From positions 12,094,852-12,158,851 of the forward strand of contig OX421507.1 of assembly GCA_949126835.1 (NCBI GenBank): a stretch of 64,000 nucleotides of DNA, written 5' to 3'. Source of the DNA: Anisus vortex (Eukaryota; Mollusca; Gastropoda; Planorbidae). Numbering within the stretch: position 1 is the first letter of the stretch; each line of letters opens with the position of its first letter. The position numbers were made by a program, and so were the translations under genes. Of this stretch, positions 1 through 9,982 are shown piece after piece. Under the pieces are notes generated by a model that had not been told where the DNA came from, made no database searches, and saw only the letters and a list, made by a program, of their open reading frames with translations.

Positions 1-1390
1 GTTTAGCTAGAATAGAGAGAAGGTTAGTCTGAAACTATCACTATCTTCTCCCTCCCTTACGCAATTACACCTCCCCATCACTCTTCCTCACCTGTTTCTC
101 TACCCTTCACTATACTCTTGTACTACGCCCAAATTCAGAGTCCACTGACTAATACGATTCAACTTGGTACTACATCTTGGTTGAATGGGTACGAACGTGT
201 TAGTTAGAATGTATATATTTATCCTATGCTATATTAATGTATTCATATCATGTCTTAATGTATTTATATCTTGTGCTATTTAACGCATGTGAGCGAGTCA
301 TTATTCGATCCCTCACTCGCCCCCTCCTCTTCGCGTCCCCGCCACCCCCATCCCCTTTTATATCCCCTCAGCTTAGCGGCACGTTATGCAATTGCTTTGA
401 GACGGTCGTTCCCTGAACGCTGACCAGAGAACCCAGTTCGCACACTTATAACAAATTCTCGCCCGAAACCCCCCCCCCCCCCCCAGCCACTTGAGTTAAC
501 TACTTAAAATTCTACCAAAGGGAGATAAATTCCCCCACTCAGCATGACGTCTGTTCAATTGTCTTTCATCTAGACCTCTCTCCCCCCCCCCCCTTTTCGC
601 CCTCGCAACCCCGACCCCCAATCCAATTTTGGCTCCAATAAGCTTTTCTTATGCAAATGTATATTCAATCTAGCCAATGAGAATAGGATGTAATTAAATG
701 TAAGCCAACCAAATTAACTTTGGGTCAGGTGACTAGTGTCCACGAAAAAGCCCGCCCAACTAAACTAAAGCAGATCTCTCCCAGCTCCCGAGCTAGATAC
801 ATCGTTTTGGTCTAGCTCCCAACTTGTTACTCGGACTTGCAGATACTTAGCCAGTAATCGTAATTCCCTCATTATAGTTACGTAGCCTAACCTTGGATTC
901 CGTAACAATACAGTATATTGAGTGTTAGACGTTCCTATGCATATATCTCAAGCAGCAGATCTCTCCCAGCTCCCGAGCTAGATACATCGTTTTGGTCTAG
1001 CTCCCAAATTGTTACTCGGACTTGCAGATACTTAGCCAGTAATCGTAATTCCCTCATTATAGTTACGTAGCCTAACCTTGGATTCCGTAACAACACATTA
1101 TATTGAGTGTTAGACGTTCCTGTGCATATATCTCAAGCATTGTATCTCCCCTGCATGTTAGTATGTGTATCTCATCATTGGATATTGAATTTGAATCATA
1201 AATAAACACCTGAAACGTAACCAGAGACTTGCTTGCCTAACTTAGAACTGTCTGTCTGTGTGTGTTCAATAACATCTAAGCGAGCCAGTAGAGAACAAAT
1301 AAATATTCCAGGTCAACTACAGCATCGGCACCTCATATCTCTAAGACAACCAGCCATTATTACCCCCCTCTCAATTGCCACATCGTGACA
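1..1390 (+). repeat. 5' LTR (partial)
   Basis: Matches 4611-5992 base for base except two substitutions (626 A versus T; 1098 T versus G) and two C-run lengths (469-484 has 16 C against 11; the run ending at 593 has 12 C against 9). Contains TTTATATCCC near 357, a possible TATA-like element, and AATAAA at 1201-1206, a polyadenylation signal. Ends ATCGTGACA at 1390. Confidence 0.95.
769..1138 (+). repeat. 185-bp tandem duplication inside the 5' LTR
   Basis: Units 769-953 and 954-1138 both begin AGCAGATCTCTCCCAGCTCC and differ at only about three sites. The same pair, with the same unit-specific differences, is in the 3' LTR at 5371-5555 and 5556-5740, so the duplication predates this insertion. 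Confidence 0.9.
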
Positions 1391-2276
1391 AAGTGGGACC
1401 TCGTATCCGGGATTATCTGAACTTCAAGCCGTTCAGCGCACTGTCAACAGCAACAACCCGAGGACTACGCCGATTCTGAAACCGACCCTGGATGGGGGCT
1501 CATCTCTCTACAACACAAAGACTCTAAGCCAGCAACCAGACCCGTCATCCCAACGCCAGCAACCAGATCCATCAACCCATCAAACCAGGCTCGCCACTTT
1601 ACGCAGCCTACGTCACCCCAGCCTACGCACCCCAGATACGCCAACCTAAGCCACCCCAGATTCGCCACTCCGAGCAATCTACGCCACCCCAGCCAGCTCA
1701 CCCCATTAAGCCAGGCTCGCCACACTACGCCAGCCTACGTCACCCCAGACACACCAGCAACCAAATTTGCCACCCCATTACGCCAGATTTGCCGCCCCAA
1801 CCGCCAGGTCGCCACCCTCTGGCCCCGCATCAACATACCGGCACCCGAGACGTCAGCAGAGAGACCCACCGCCGCCGCATCAGCCTGCCCGACAACTAGA
1901 GACCGCCGAGAACCCGACAACTGCCCTGTCAACCTCCCCGTAGGAACCCGCCGTAGTTCCCGGTATCCAAACCCGGGAAAATAGACACTAACATTAAACG
2001 CTAATCCAGTCCCGGCACGGGGAAAGAGAATTCCTAACCAGCCCGAAGATCTGCACCAACAGCGCCGAGCGCTATATAAACGATAACTTTATGATTGGAT
2101 ATACGTGTGTTAGTGTATGTGTGTAAAATTCTGGAATTGCTGTCTGGTGAGTACCATTTTGAGTTGTATTACGTTAGCTAAACTCTGAACCCCAACACCC
2201 CTCCTATAATTTCCTTTCCTATCTCGCTATATCTCTGTCCGCCTCTAGTATCTTAATCTCGCCTCACTCTGTCACT
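1391..2276 (+). other. Retrotransposon leader (untranslated), C-rich with degenerate short repeats
   Basis: No plausible ORF on the sense strand. From about 1540 to 1830 the strand is C-rich with loosely repeated ACGCCACCCCAG / AGCCTACG units. TATATAAA at 2073-2080 could be an internal TATA box, and GTGAGT at 2147-2152 could be a splice donor; neither is proven. Minus-strand ORFs here are by-products of the C-rich composition. Confidence 0.6.
1394..1411 (+). other. Candidate primer binding site
   Basis: Starts TGGGACCTCG three bases after the LTR end. The leading TGG is what pairing to a tRNA 3' CCA requires, and the reverse complement further in contains AATCCCGG, like the 3' half of a tRNA T-arm. 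The tRNA was not identified. Confidence 0.45.
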
Positions 2277-4352
2277 ATGGCGGAAGGTGTACTATTGCGT
2301 AAGCAGTTGAGAGAAGAGGCTATAGCTATAGGCTACATTGACTCAGACATCACTAAATACGTAGTAGAGCAGGTAGCGGCCCATGAGGCCAAGACAGAGA
2401 GAGCAGAACAGGTAGCTAGAGAGGAGAGAGCAAAGCAATTAGAAAGAGAAGATAGGCTTAGAGCAGAACAGGTAGCTAGAGAGGAGCGAGCAGAACAATT
2501 AGCTAGGGAGGACACACTTAGGTTAGAACAGTTAGCTAGGGAAGAGAGGGTTAGAGAAGAAAATAGGCTAGATGAGGAGGCACGCAGGACACATGAATTC
2601 AGACTAGCTGAATTAGCCGCAAGCACTAGGCCCCCGGACAACAGCGACAACCCAAACTCCCCCTCATCATTTAGCTCAGCCACCCCCAGCAACCATCCCC
2701 TCCCCCGACATGCTTCTCTATGGACTGAAGTTCACGACCCCCGACTGGAACAGTTCGACATTTACCTCCGACGGTTTAGCGACTGTATGGAGTTAAATGA
2801 GGTCCCCCCAGAATTACATTGTAGGATCCTCGTCTCCACTCTAAGGGGAGAGGATTATGACGTCTATTGTAAACTGGCCCCAGAAGACAGGGAGTCGTGC
2901 GTGGCACTGAAAAACGCGCTGCTAAATCGCCACCAGTTACACTCATCCCACTACCAGAAGAAGTTTCGGTCGTCCACGCTACGACCGGGGGAAAACTATA
3001 CACAATTCGCGGAGCGAATACAATCTTACCTACTCAAGTGGGTTGAGTTAGGCAATATTGAACAGTCATTCGACGGTATGGTCACCCTCGTAATGACTGA
3101 GCAAATAGAGTCACAGATGACACCTAAGCTAAGGGCCTTCCTTATTCAACAAGGAATCACCGGTTTAAACCCCTCCCTGCAGGGCGCAGATAGGTTTCTG
3201 CAGTCCAACCTAGTAGAATCGTCCCACCCCCGGGAGAAATCTCTCTCACATCCCGCTTCCCGACAGGAAAATGGGAGGTCGTCACGGCCACCGGGCCATC
3301 TGTCCCGCCCGGGTCACCCACAGTCACCCTGGAATAACTGGGACAACCACCGCACCAACCCTCCCCCTCAATCAACCGCTCCCCAGCCGCACACGCCCCA
3401 CCACGGGCGACCTCGTCCTCACAACGCACATAGAGACCACCGCCACACTAGGCCCACCCCTCAGTTAGCTCACGACAGAAACCGACGCGACCCCACCCCC
3501 TATCTTGCCGCCGGTGCATTTTACACCACGACGGACCCCGTAGACCCAGCGCAAGATTCCACTAACGGACTTGCAACGCACGAGTTAGAAACGCCCAGCT
3601 ACCCGAGCCACTTAGCTCCCGAACAGGAACCCGCCGATCAGGGGCGTGACCAGTACTCAAGCAGTGACTACGATCGAGTCCACCACGTGTTCTCTATTTC
3701 CTCGGCAGACAAACATAACCAATTCCCCCGTAGCTACGTCGACGAGATAGTCAGAATCAACGGCCGACTCGCCTCTTGTACGTATGATTCCGGTCTTAGC
3801 TTTGAGGCCCTAGTAACGCAATCAAAAATCGACCCCCGCGACTACACAGGCCGCTATGTGCGACTCCAAGGTCCATCTCAAAACTCTCCTATTCAGCAGC
3901 TACCGACCGCACTCGTAAACCTCAGCTCAGCACTTTTTACAGGCCCCATTGAGGCCGCCGTAATAGAAGGCCTACAAGTAGACATCCTACTCGGAAGACC
4001 GATTGTAGGTAAACAAACGCATTGCCTGCCTACACCCGCAACCTACGGATCGCCCCGCCCCACCCCCAACCAGACACCTCTCCCCCACCCCATGTCCATT
4101 AAAGATAAGCTCCGTCATGCAAGGCTGCCCACGACGAGACTCGAACTAAGACAAACACTGTGCGAATTCAGCAACTATCAGAATACCCTTATACCAAACT
4201 TCCGTAAAATTGCCCGTCCGTTATTTAGATTGCTCAACGCACCCACATCGTTCCCATTATCTTGGGACAAACCCGCTACTAATGCTTTCGACACATTGCA
4301 ACTTTGCCTAGGCCAAAACCCCTTTCGACACACGCGGCATAGCGGACACTAA
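2277..4352 (+). CDS. Gag - retropepsin - reverse transcriptase tail polyprotein (691 aa)
   Basis: Residues about 30-115 are a charged coiled-coil-like stretch with a 20-residue (60-bp) repeat around EQVAREERA. Residues about 158-292 resemble a Ty3/gypsy capsid and, more closely, the SCAN/Gmr1 type: YQKKFR, then GENYTQFAERIQ, then EQIESQMTPKLRAFL. A Pro/His-rich linker (about 320-410) has no CCHC knuckle. Residues 490-575 are retropepsin-like, with catalytic DSG at 504-506 and VDILLG at 568-573. Residues 607-685 match the region after the RT palm (SNYQNTLIPNFRKIARPL, then WDKPATNAFDTL). The RT active site, RNase H and integrase are absent and the ORF stops soon after, so an in-frame deletion of pol is inferred. 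The ATG at 2277 is the first of the frame after stops in the leader. Confidence 0.88.
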   Translation: MAEGVLLRKQLREEAIAIGYIDSDITKYVVEQVAAHEAKTERAEQVAREERAKQLEREDRLRAEQVAREERAEQLAREDTLRLEQLAREERVREENRLDEEARRTHEFRLAELAASTRPPDNSDNPNSPSSFSSATPSNHPLPRHASLWTEVHDPRLEQFDIYLRRFSDCMELNEVPPELHCRILVSTLRGEDYDVYCKLAPEDRESCVALKNALLNRHQLHSSHYQKKFRSSTLRPGENYTQFAERIQSYLLKWVELGNIEQSFDGMVTLVMTEQIESQMTPKLRAFLIQQGITGLNPSLQGADRFLQSNLVESSHPREKSLSHPASRQENGRSSRPPGHLSRPGHPQSPWNNWDNHRTNPPPQSTAPQPHTPHHGRPRPHNAHRDHRHTRPTPQLAHDRNRRDPTPYLAAGAFYTTTDPVDPAQDSTNGLATHELETPSYPSHLAPEQEPADQGRDQYSSSDYDRVHHVFSISSADKHNQFPRSYVDEIVRINGRLASCTYDSGLSFEALVTQSKIDPRDYTGRYVRLQGPSQNSPIQQLPTALVNLSSALFTGPIEAAVIEGLQVDILLGRPIVGKQTHCLPTPATYGSPRPTPNQTPLPHPMSIKDKLRHARLPTTRLELRQTLCEFSNYQNTLIPNFRKIARPLFRLLNAPTSFPLSWDKPATNAFDTLQLCLGQNPFRHTRHSGH

Positions 4353-4516
4353 CTAGTGCCCCTACACACTTCGTGGCCCAGCATACTCAGTAATACGGCC
4401 CCACGCGCGCACACTGTTAATTAGTGTGTAGTTACTCCCCTTTCCCCATGTCCCAGAGACAGTAATTTAGGTAGAAATCTTCTTTCTGAGTAGATTCCCA
4501 AGCTACCCGGGTGAGT
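4353..4516 (+). other. Retrotransposon 3' interior segment
   Basis: 164 bp between the ORF stop and the 3' LTR. No coding sequence and no obvious purine run next to the LTR, where a polypurine tract would be expected. Confidence 0.6.
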
Positions 4517-5992
4517 TGTCACGATTCTGGATTAAACCGTGACTCGTAGCACTCATAGATAGACTATAGCATAGATAGCAGTGTATAACTAGAACCTTAG
4601 ATTAGCTTAAGTTTAGCTAGAATAGAGAGAAGGTTAGTCTGAAACTATCACTATCTTCTCCCTCCCTTACGCAATTACACCTCCCCATCACTCTTCCTCA
4701 CCTGTTTCTCTACCCTTCACTATACTCTTGTACTACGCCCAAATTCAGAGTCCACTGACTAATACGATTCAACTTGGTACTACATCTTGGTTGAATGGGT
4801 ACGAACGTGTTAGTTAGAATGTATATATTTATCCTATGCTATATTAATGTATTCATATCATGTCTTAATGTATTTATATCTTGTGCTATTTAACGCATGT
4901 GAGCGAGTCATTATTCGATCCCTCACTCGCCCCCTCCTCTTCGCGTCCCCGCCACCCCCATCCCCTTTTATATCCCCTCAGCTTAGCGGCACGTTATGCA
5001 ATTGCTTTGAGACGGTCGTTCCCTGAACGCTGACCAGAGAACCCAGTTCGCACACTTATAACAAATTCTCGCCCGAAACCCCCCCCCCCAGCCACTTGAG
5101 TTAACTACTTAAAATTCTACCAAAGGGAGATAAATTCCCCCACTCAGCATGACGTCTGTTCAATTGTCTTTCATCTAGACCTCTCTCCCCCCCCCTTTTC
5201 GCCCTCGCAACCCCGACCCCCAATCCATTTTTGGCTCCAATAAGCTTTTCTTATGCAAATGTATATTCAATCTAGCCAATGAGAATAGGATGTAATTAAA
5301 TGTAAGCCAACCAAATTAACTTTGGGTCAGGTGACTAGTGTCCACGAAAAAGCCCGCCCAACTAAACTAAAGCAGATCTCTCCCAGCTCCCGAGCTAGAT
5401 ACATCGTTTTGGTCTAGCTCCCAACTTGTTACTCGGACTTGCAGATACTTAGCCAGTAATCGTAATTCCCTCATTATAGTTACGTAGCCTAACCTTGGAT
5501 TCCGTAACAATACAGTATATTGAGTGTTAGACGTTCCTATGCATATATCTCAAGCAGCAGATCTCTCCCAGCTCCCGAGCTAGATACATCGTTTTGGTCT
5601 AGCTCCCAAATTGTTACTCGGACTTGCAGATACTTAGCCAGTAATCGTAATTCCCTCATTATAGTTACGTAGCCTAACCTTGGATTCCGTAACAACACAG
5701 TATATTGAGTGTTAGACGTTCCTGTGCATATATCTCAAGCATTGTATCTCCCCTGCATGTTAGTATGTGTATCTCATCATTGGATATTGAATTTGAATCA
5801 TAAATAAACACCTGAAACGTAACCAGAGACTTGCTTGCCTAACTTAGAACTGTCTGTCTGTGTGTGTTCAATAACATCTAAGCGAGCCAGTAGAGAACAA
5901 ATAAATATTCCAGGTCAACTACAGCATCGGCACCTCATATCTCTAAGACAACCAGCCATTATTACCCCCCTCTCAATTGCCACATCGTGACA
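4517..5992 (+). repeat. 3' LTR, 1476 bp
   Basis: Begins TGTCACGATT and ends ATCGTGACA. Contains the 185-bp tandem pair (5371-5740) and an AATAAA signal in the position matching 1201-1206. It supplies the 94 LTR bases that the truncated 5' copy lacks. Confidence 0.95.
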
Positions 5993-6042
5993 CCTTATAC
6001 AAGTCAATCTTTTACAGTCATAAAAGATTGACTTGTATAAGG
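5993..6042. repeat. Perfect 22-bp-arm inverted repeat abutting the 3' LTR
   Basis: Arms 5993-6014 and 6021-6042 are exact reverse complements around a 6-base centre (CAGTCA). The palindrome starts at the very base after the LTR end. It could be the insertion target, a minimal fold-back element, or a small-RNA hairpin. Confidence 0.9.
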
Positions 6043-6779
6043 GGCAAGGGTGTTAACTCTCATCAGCAATACGGCCCATTAACCTTAAATTGTGGAATTT
6101 TCCCTCGGGTCTAAAGCGGTCTCCACAGTACAATGAATAATAAGAAGGAGGGGGGAAAAGTGGCATATAGAAAGGCTTGGTTGGACAAGTGAAGCAATGA
6201 ACAATATTTATTTCCCATTTAGTACATATGCCTAAGTACAATAAAGGCATAGAAAATATTTAAAAAATGTGTAGATATAATAAAATTATATTAAAACAAT
6301 AGTCATAATGATAATAGCAATACATTAATTATAATTTAGCCTACCATTAAAGTTAATACAAGGGGCATAATTCAATTTAATATACAATTAAATAATAATT
6401 TAAACAAAACAAAATACAATAGAAATACACTCATCTAATTGTGATAATACATTGTTTAACTCTTCCCGTACCGACCTACTTCTATCTATGCTGCCTTCAG
6501 TTCCGCTATATACGCGCCCGGGAATGTAAGGGTTAAGAGATCACTCGCACTTTTCTAGCAGCTTTTAACATTACATTACTTTCACTACAAGTTCGCATTA
6601 ACACAGTGACAAAAAGAAAAAAAAGAAAATGAGAAATAAAAAAAATTCCACAACCGATGTCCCTGCACAGTATTATTTATAAGCATGCATTGTATGCTAA
6701 ATATGTGGGCATTTGCAGTGTACTGAATCATGTGGTGACGATGTTGAATTTAATAAGGTCACGTGCGCTTAACCATAGA
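6043..6779. other. AT-rich stretch without recognised genes
   Basis: No coding sequence recognised. A weak 81-bp unit (6456-6536) is bounded by TTAA on both sides, but its ends match poorly. Confidence 0.5.
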
Positions 6780-7210
6780 CAGTTCAGAGATACGTTGAAA
6801 GATACAGACAAGAATTTGCAAGATTTGTCATAATAGCAGTAAGATGGCTAAGTTGTGAGAAAGGTCTGAGCAGAGTATTTAAGTTAAGAAAGGAAATAGG
6901 TGACTTCCTGGAAAGTAAAGGCAAGCCACAGCCATCACTGTCTGATAAAGAGTGTGTATGGAAATTGGCCTTTGCTGCAGATATAACTCATTTAAATTTC
7001 CTGAACCTAAAACTACAATGAAAGAAGAATCTAGATTCTGATCTATACAAGCACCTAAAAGGCCTTGAGCTCCAAAATTGTCTTGTTTTTGGAACAAGTA
7101 AAGGCCAACGACTTTAAGCCCTTTCAGCAGTGCAAGCAGGTCATCATGACTGAAGCAACAGCTGAGTTTCCCACGACATTTGCATGCGAGATCATTTGCT
7201 TAAATATATT
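6780..7210 (+). pseudogene. Decayed hAT transposase fragment (GTF2IRD2/ZMYM-like type)
   Basis: From 6842 one frame stays open for about 60 residues and contains RWLSCEKGLSRVFKLRKEI, then FLESKGKPQPSLSDKE, then WKLAFAADITHLNFLNLKLQ. This resembles the central region of hAT transposases of the group that also gave vertebrate GTF2IRD2. A TGA follows, then similarity continues in other frames (DLYKHLK; later EATAEF-like), so stops and frameshifts have destroyed it. No termini could be assigned. Confidence 0.75.
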
Positions 7211-8229
7211 TGATTGATGAAAAAACCACAAGAAAAAAACGTGTTCATAACTGGCAACTGTATTCGTTTTTTCGGAATGTTATACTTTCGTATTTATTTA
7301 TTAGTGAAATCGTTTTAGTTTAAAGACAATATTTAGTATTTAGAAATGTCAAGTCGCCATCAGAGATAAATAGACTTAGGGACGCCATCCAGATGTTGGG
7401 TAAAATTCTGTTGTTGTTGTTTTTTTCTCGATTCAATCTCTAGACCTTTGGGATTGGAGACCAACGCCTAATCCCTAGATCACCACAACCACTACATTCA
7501 AATGGTTGTATACTGAAATATTTCACGTATCGACATATGCCAGCTATTGGCCACAAACTAGAAGATCTACATCATGCAAGGTACACGGTCTCGATTTGAT
7601 CAAAGACTATAATAAGATGGACCGTTTGCTTTGATATTTCTGCTATTTGATAACTTGAGAAACTTAGTTTCGGAATTCCTATCGCACTAAGTCCTCTAGA
7701 CTTAGATTAGATTAAAATGGAAATTTGTATACAGCGGAAACCTTTAAAGCAATCGTAGAGCGTAGAAGTCATTCAAGACAGCCTTTTTGGTTGCGCACGG
7801 AGAAAAGTAACATATAAGCTCTAAAAATATAACAAGCGGTCCATCTTATTATAATCTTTGCTTTGGTTCAAATCCCCGAAATACGCGCCTTTTCAAAGTA
7901 ATGAAAAATGTATGCAGATGTAAATAGATTAAGCAGGCCTATATGGACAATTCATATCTGTAAAAGAAAAGATTGCATAAAGTAACTGTGTTATTGATTA
8001 CAGAGGCTTGACTTTATCATGCATGACGGATTTGATTATAATCCATAGCTGACATTGTGTTGTCATAGTACGTAGATTATCTTTCTGAGTTAAATTTAAA
8101 TAAACGTTGGACATTCTGTTTCTATATATTATTCTGATATGGGAAGATACAACACGGTGTAATAAGTTCAGAAATGATAACATATGACATGACAATATAT
8201 GATAAGATAAGACACAATAAGGATCTGCT
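7211..8229. other. Noncoding stretch with one inverted-repeat element
   Basis: No gene seen. It holds only the inverted repeat at 7598-7867. Confidence 0.5.
7598..7867. mobile_element. MITE-like element with about 28-bp inverted ends
   Basis: CAAAGACTATAATAAGATGG near 7600 is mirrored by CCATCTTATTATAATCTTTG near 7843, extending into GGACCG. Two or three mismatches over about 28 bp. No convincing target duplication, so the class is unknown. Confidence 0.6.
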
Positions 8230-8238
8230 GCATTTACT

Positions 8239-9077
8239 GGTGACAGGTCCTTTAATCCCCAGACCAGTGCCGTTGCTAGGGATTTGGGGGCCCGGGGGGC
8301 TTGGCCTCTTTAGGGGACCCTGCATTTTGACATTCGACAATATGACATGAGAAAAAAATTCGGATACTCTTTTGGGGGTCTTTCGAATTTGGACCCCCCC
8401 CCCCTTTTCCTTTCCCTATCTACGCCACTGCCCCAGACACTTAATCCCCTTTCACTTAATACCTAGCCACTTAATTCCCGGACACTTAATCCTTTCTAAA
8501 GCACTGTGTAATGCATGGCTATCAATTTTAGCAGTTTGGTTATGGTAGACGTAAGAGTCCCCACCTGTGATGGTCTGTATATTCTATTAATTAGTCTGCG
8601 ATATTCAAATTGTTGATTTCTACATTGTATGATAATAAAAAAAACGGTCAAGGGGTTTAAAGTTTCGTTGTCGCTTATCTCATTATTGTCCCGTCGTGAG
8701 CTGACATTGCTTGACAATGTTTATTTAACTCTGCGGTAACTCGCGGTCGACTCAACCTTTGTCTAATGCGGTCGTGCGCGAGGCTCGCTTTGATGATAAT
8801 AAACACGACGGATAAATAGGATGGTGGGTAAAAAAGGTGACACCTCTCTTACTATGACTCGGTCAAGATGCCGAGGACCTCGAAGGGATCTAAGAATTTA
8901 AAGCGACATCGTTGTCCACTAATGTGGACAGACAAACCGAAACGACAATTTTTGACTAACGATTAAATCCCTCCGAAAGTATGTTATTGGTCCGGGCGGC
9001 TGACAGATAGACAAGTCCAGATTTTCGGGATAAAGTGACCAGGGGATTAAGTGACGGGGATTAAGTGACATGGAACC
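8239..9077. mobile_element. Mutator-like (MULE) non-autonomous element with 9-bp target duplication
   Basis: Flanked by identical 9-mers GCATTTACT at 8230-8238 and 9078-9086. Ends are inverted: GGTGACAGGTCCTTTAATCC at the left aligns with the reverse complement of the right end (GGTTCCATGTCACTTAATCC). Both ends carry repeated subterminal CACTTAATCCC motifs. A 9-bp duplication fits Mutator-like elements; the superfamily is inferred. No transposase. The hAT MITE at 8265-8430 has inserted into its left arm. Confidence 0.75.
8265..8430. mobile_element. hAT-type MITE, family 1, copy 1 (166 bp)
   Basis: Perfect 8-bp target duplication CCCCAGAC (8257-8264 and 8431-8438). Inverted ends CAGTGCCGTTGCTAGGG / CAGTGGCGTAGATAGGG. 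The same sequence in reverse orientation is at 38548-38722. The 8-bp duplication and CAGTG ends indicate the hAT superfamily. Confidence 0.9.
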
Positions 9078-9982
9078 GCATTTACTACCGGAATGTTGAG
9101 AATTATAATAGCAAAGCTGATATTGTGCCTCTTTAAAGTTAAAATATGGGGCCTAAGTATATATTTTAACTGTACTGTTGGCCCGGGGTCGGCAACCTTT
9201 TGCTAACAGTGTGCCAAATTAGGATTTCTAAAGCATTCAGAGCGCCAAAAGCCTAAAATGAATCGTTACAAAGTTTTATATTGCATACAAAATAAACGTG
9301 TTTGTGATTATCATCCTCTTTATTTGAATTTATATTAAATACAATATTTTATTTTTAAACATTCACATTAAAATATGTATGGTAATTATTGTTTTAACAT
9401 TATCATTTGTTAGTCAGGCTTAGGATCTGACACCTGCTAATATTAAATTTAATTATATCTCAGTATAACTGAGGATCTCCTTTGATATTTTTTTTTTCAA
9501 TTGTCAGATTTGTATATATTACTATTAAGCGGAGTAGATACGTTGTAATTAAACAAACTGGGTAATTAGTGTTATGTTCAAAAATATACATATAATTTCT
9601 TTGTTCATATAATATGTATATAATTTTCAAACACTTTCTACAGTTTGATCATTTCAAAGTTAGAAATTGTAAGCCATGTATTCTATAATGAAAGAAAAAA
9701 AAAAAGAAACATTAGAAATATTAGCTATGATAAAACGGGTTTATTATCTCCCTTTAATAAAAAAAAAAACACTTATCCATATGCAAAAACGTTATGTTTT
9801 GTATTATAAAAAATATTACTGACTAATTATTATCTCTTTATATAATCAAACATTCTGGTATTCATTACAATATTTAATTATTAGAGTACTAAAATAATTT
9901 ACGTTAAACAGTTGTAAATAAACATTTCATCCATTTATTTTTTGTCCATTTAAGGAGTCTATATTTTTAAAATTAATAATTA

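Larger units (their letters stand above)
1..5992 (+). mobile_element. Ty3/gypsy-type LTR retrotransposon, young, non-autonomous (5' LTR truncated by window edge)
   Basis: Two near-identical direct repeats (1-1390 and 4517-5992) flank a 3.1-kb interior carrying one long ORF. The 3' LTR begins TGTCACGAT and ends ATCGTGACA, a perfect 9-bp terminal inverted repeat with the usual TG...CA ends. By alignment to the 3' copy, the first 94 bases of the 5' LTR lie outside the window. The interior has gag, a protease and only the end of reverse transcriptase; no RT catalytic core, RNase H or integrase is visible, so it would need proteins from a relative to move. No clear polypurine tract precedes 4517. 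The upstream target duplication is outside the window, so insertion boundaries cannot be fully proven here. Confidence 0.95.

Noticed and set aside
1465..1932. Trp/Gly-rich minus-strand ORFs in the retrotransposon leader
   Set aside because: Produced by C-rich repeats on the sense strand; no domain.
2333..2692. 119-codon minus-strand ORF opposite the gag start
   Set aside because: Shadow of the repetitive coiled-coil coding sequence of gag.
6456..6536. 81-bp unit bounded by TTAA at both sides
   Set aside because: Inner ends agree at only about 5 of 9 bases; TTAA is common in AT-rich DNA.
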